Assembly (NCBI RefSeq): GCF_009674765.1 | Contig: NZ_WKKF01000001.1 | Span: 1 to 64,000, forward strand | Origin: Metabacillus idriensis | GTDB taxonomy: Bacteria > Bacillota > Bacilli > Bacillales > Bacillaceae | Direction of reading: 5' to 3' | Length of the DNA stretch: 64,000 bases | In this document: positions 62,393 through 64,000 of the stretch, in pieces | How the letters are laid out: each line of letters begins with the position of its first letter | Position numbering within the stretch: position 1 is the first letter of the stretch | Notes under the pieces: generated by a model | What the model saw: only the letters and a program-made list of their open reading frames with translations | Databases searched by the model: none | What the model was told of the DNA's origin: nothing | Translations under genes and position numbers: made by a program

Positions 62393-62406
62393 TGAAAGCG
62401 CTATCA
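62393..62406 (+). promoter_or_regulatory. cre site before dctP
   Basis: TGAAAGCGCTATCA fits TGWAANCGNTNWCA at all 14 positions, 20 nt before the dctP start. CcpA bound here would block transcription when preferred sugars are present. Confidence 0.75.
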
Positions 62407-62426
62407 ATAATAGGACGGAGGATACT

Positions 62427-63689
62427 ATGAAAATTAATTTTAAGAATTTGACGGTTCAGGTAATTATCGGGATTATTTTAGGGATTGCAGTCGGCTTTTT
62501 GTTTCCAAGCTTCGGAATTGAGCTGAAGGTATTAGCAGATGTTTTTATCAAAATGATTAAAATGGTGATTGCGCCAATTATCTTTTTTACGGTTGTTATT
62601 GGTATTGGAAGCATGGGTGACTTGAAAAAGGTTGGAAGAATCGGAGGCAAGGCTCTTCTGTATTTTGAAATTGTGACGACCTTTGCACTTGCAATCGGAA
62701 TTATCGTAGTAGGAATTGTAAAGCCTGGTGACGGCTTCAACACAGATAAAGTTGAGGGTGGAGATGTATCCCAGTATACAGAGCAGGCTGAGGAAACAAG
62801 TCACGGATTCGTTGACTTTATTGTCGGCATTATTCCTGAGAATGTTGTAGGTGCGATGGCTGAGGGAGAACTGCTCCCAATCTTATTCTTTGCCGTTCTG
62901 TTTGGTATTTCAATGGCAGCGGTTGGCGAAAAAGCAAAACCGGTTGTCGTTTTGTTTGAAAGGCTGACAGATATCTTCTTCGGTGTTGTCAACATGATCA
63001 TGAAAGTTTCTCCATTTGCGGCATTCGGCGCGATGGCTTACACAATTGGGCAATTTGGACTCGGCTCGCTTGTTGCTCTCGGTAAATTAATGGGTTCTGT
63101 TTATATCACGATGTTCCTATTTATCATTTTTATTTTAGGAGCGATTGCAAAATATTATGGATTCAGCATCATCAAATTTATCGCATATATTAAAGAAGAG
63201 ATCTTGCTTGTTCTCGGAACTTCTTCATCAGAATCCGCACTTCCGAAGATGATGGAGAAAATGGAGAAATACGGATGTTCTAAATCTGTTGTTGGACTTG
63301 TTATTCCGACAGGCTACTCCTTTAACTTGGATGGCACTTCAATCTATTTATCCATGGCAGCGATGTTTATTGCACAGGCATACGGAGTAGACCTCAGTAT
63401 TTGGCAGCAGCTGACCCTTCTTGGCATTCTGATGCTTACATCTAAAGGGGCGGCAGGAGTAACCGGATCCGGATTTATTACATTGGCAGCCACGCTTGCT
63501 GCATTCCCGATGATTCCGGTTGAAGGCATCGCCTTACTGCTCGGAGTGGATCGTTTTATGTCTGAAGCCCGTGCGATCACAAATCTGATTGGAAATGGTG
63601 TGGCAACGGTTGTTGTATCTAAAATGGAAGATGAGTTTCATCCTCCTGCTGAACATGCAGAACCTGCAAAAATCTCAATTGCTAAGTAA
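62427..63689 (+). CDS. dctP: C4-dicarboxylate (succinate/fumarate) sodium or proton symporter
   Basis: 420 residues, DAACS family. Re-entrant and signature motifs: [60 protein letters not shown] and [20 protein letters not shown]. About eight membrane helices. ATG 62427 follows GGACGGAGGATACT. Own promoter region with a perfect cre; probably DctR-activated. In B. subtilis dctP is the name of this carrier, not of a TRAP receptor. Confidence 0.92.
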   Translation: MKINFKNLTVQVIIGIILGIAVGFLFPSFGIELKVLADVFIKMIKMVIAPIIFFTVVIGIGSMGDLKKVGRIGGKALLYFEIVTTFALAIGIIVVGIVKPGDGFNTDKVEGGDVSQYTEQAEETSHGFVDFIVGIIPENVVGAMAEGELLPILFFAVLFGISMAAVGEKAKPVVVLFERLTDIFFGVVNMIMKVSPFAAFGAMAYTIGQFGLGSLVALGKLMGSVYITMFLFIIFILGAIAKYYGFSIIKFIAYIKEEILLVLGTSSSESALPKMMEKMEKYGCSKSVVGLVIPTGYSFNLDGTSIYLSMAAMFIAQAYGVDLSIWQQLTLLGILMLTSKGAAGVTGSGFITLAATLAAFPMIPVEGIALLLGVDRFMSEARAITNLIGNGVATVVVSKMEDEFHPPAEHAEPAKISIAK

Positions 63690-63716
63690 AAAAAGCGGAG
63701 TTTCCGCTTTTTTTTA
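63688..63716 (+). terminator. Rho-independent terminator
   Basis: AAAAAGCGGA/TCCGCTTTTT stem with a 3-nt loop and T-run. Confidence 0.8.
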
Positions 63717-63909
63717 TGTTTTTTTAAGATTGTGTAAATTTATATAGAAATCAATACCATAGAAATATTTTACTAATATTAATACTTTGTAAAGAAATTG
63801 TTAAAATTAACGACAAAGTCTTTTCGGATTCGACATTAACGTATATACTTTTTAAGTTGCAAATAAAGAGAGAAAATAAAAAATATATGGCTCCTTGGAG
63901 GAATAAGCA

Positions 63910-64000
63910 ATGGCTATCAAAAGAAGAAAAGATAAGTTTTCTGAAATGTTAAGTCAAATATCTGAGAACTTAAAAGAAACTGGGCAGTATTTTGTTGATT
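63910..64000 (+). CDS. DUF47 protein, YkaA-like (partial, runs off the window)
   Basis: ATG 63910 follows TTGGAGGAATAAGCA. The first 30 residues (MAIKRRKDKFSEMLSQISEN, LKETGQYFVD) resemble the start of the B. subtilis YkaA/PhoU-like DUF47 family that is linked to the Pit phosphate transporter. Only the N-terminus is present. Confidence 0.65.
   Translation, partial: MAIKRRKDKFSEMLSQISENLKETGQYFVD

Noticed and set aside
63780-63850. Pho box before the YkaA-like gene
   Set aside because: TTAAC-like words occur but not in the 5-nt-spaced direct repeats expected of PhoP sites; AT-rich background explains them.

Overview
The window is a low-GC Firmicute chromosome, almost certainly a spore-forming member of the Bacillaceae. 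The evidence is strong AGGAGG-type ribosome binding sites with frequent TTG/GTG starts, a 5S rRNA followed by a 16-tRNA cluster in the order I recall for Bacillus subtilis trnD, a queG-yhbB-trmL-prkA-yhbH block, a gerA-type spore germination operon, and B. subtilis-like dctB/dctS/dctR/dctP genes. Species and genus cannot be fixed from sequence alone.

Layout. 1-1831: end of an rRNA operon (5S) and 16 tRNA genes. 1780-17318: a roughly 15.5-kb AT-rich integrative element inserted in the 3' end of the last tRNA gene, tRNA-Leu(CAA), bounded by a perfect 60-bp direct repeat. It carries a tyrosine integrase, a candidate structured RNA or origin region, a replication-type helicase, a serine recombinase, a run of small overlapping genes of unknown function, a GIY-YIG protein, several tiny proteins and, at its right end, a PIN-like domain protein that may be defence cargo. 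No relaxase, coupling protein, capsid or terminase gene was seen, so how it moves is unclear. Beyond the right repeat (17319-18486) lie remnants that look like the integrase end of a second, decayed element of the same family.

18499-25404: an ABC sugar importer (two permeases and a binding lipoprotein, no ATPase gene) followed by a YesM/YesN-like two-component system. 25521-35105: tRNA-Gly, a B3/4-domain protein, queG, yhbB-like amidase, trmL, prkA, yhbH and an M48 peptidase fused to ankyrin repeats. 35488-41095: divergent gabR and a gabT-permease-gabD operon for GABA use, with GabR-like operator repeats between them. 41332-46081: YdjC/ChbG deacetylase, membrane acyltransferase, an OmpR-type two-component system and a small membrane protein. 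46241-50179: a four-gene germinant receptor operon (A, C, B, D subunits) with a plausible sigma-G promoter. 50228-52721: ferritin-like protein, small lipoprotein and DUF915-type hydrolase between two inverted copies of a hairpin-forming dispersed repeat. 53591-58603: LacI regulator, second ATPase-less sugar importer and a ThuA-domain protein, with palindromic operators. 58833-63689: C4-dicarboxylate sensing and uptake, with dctR-dctS on the minus strand and dctB-dctP on the plus strand. The window ends inside a ykaA-like (DUF47) gene.

The chromosomal part reads as conserved housekeeping and sporulation loci interspersed with nutrient-responsive uptake operons. CcpA (cre-like sites at 18440-18477 and a consensus-matching one at 62393) and local regulators probably tune these. 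The accessory interest is concentrated in the tRNA-Leu element and in several families of intergenic repeats.
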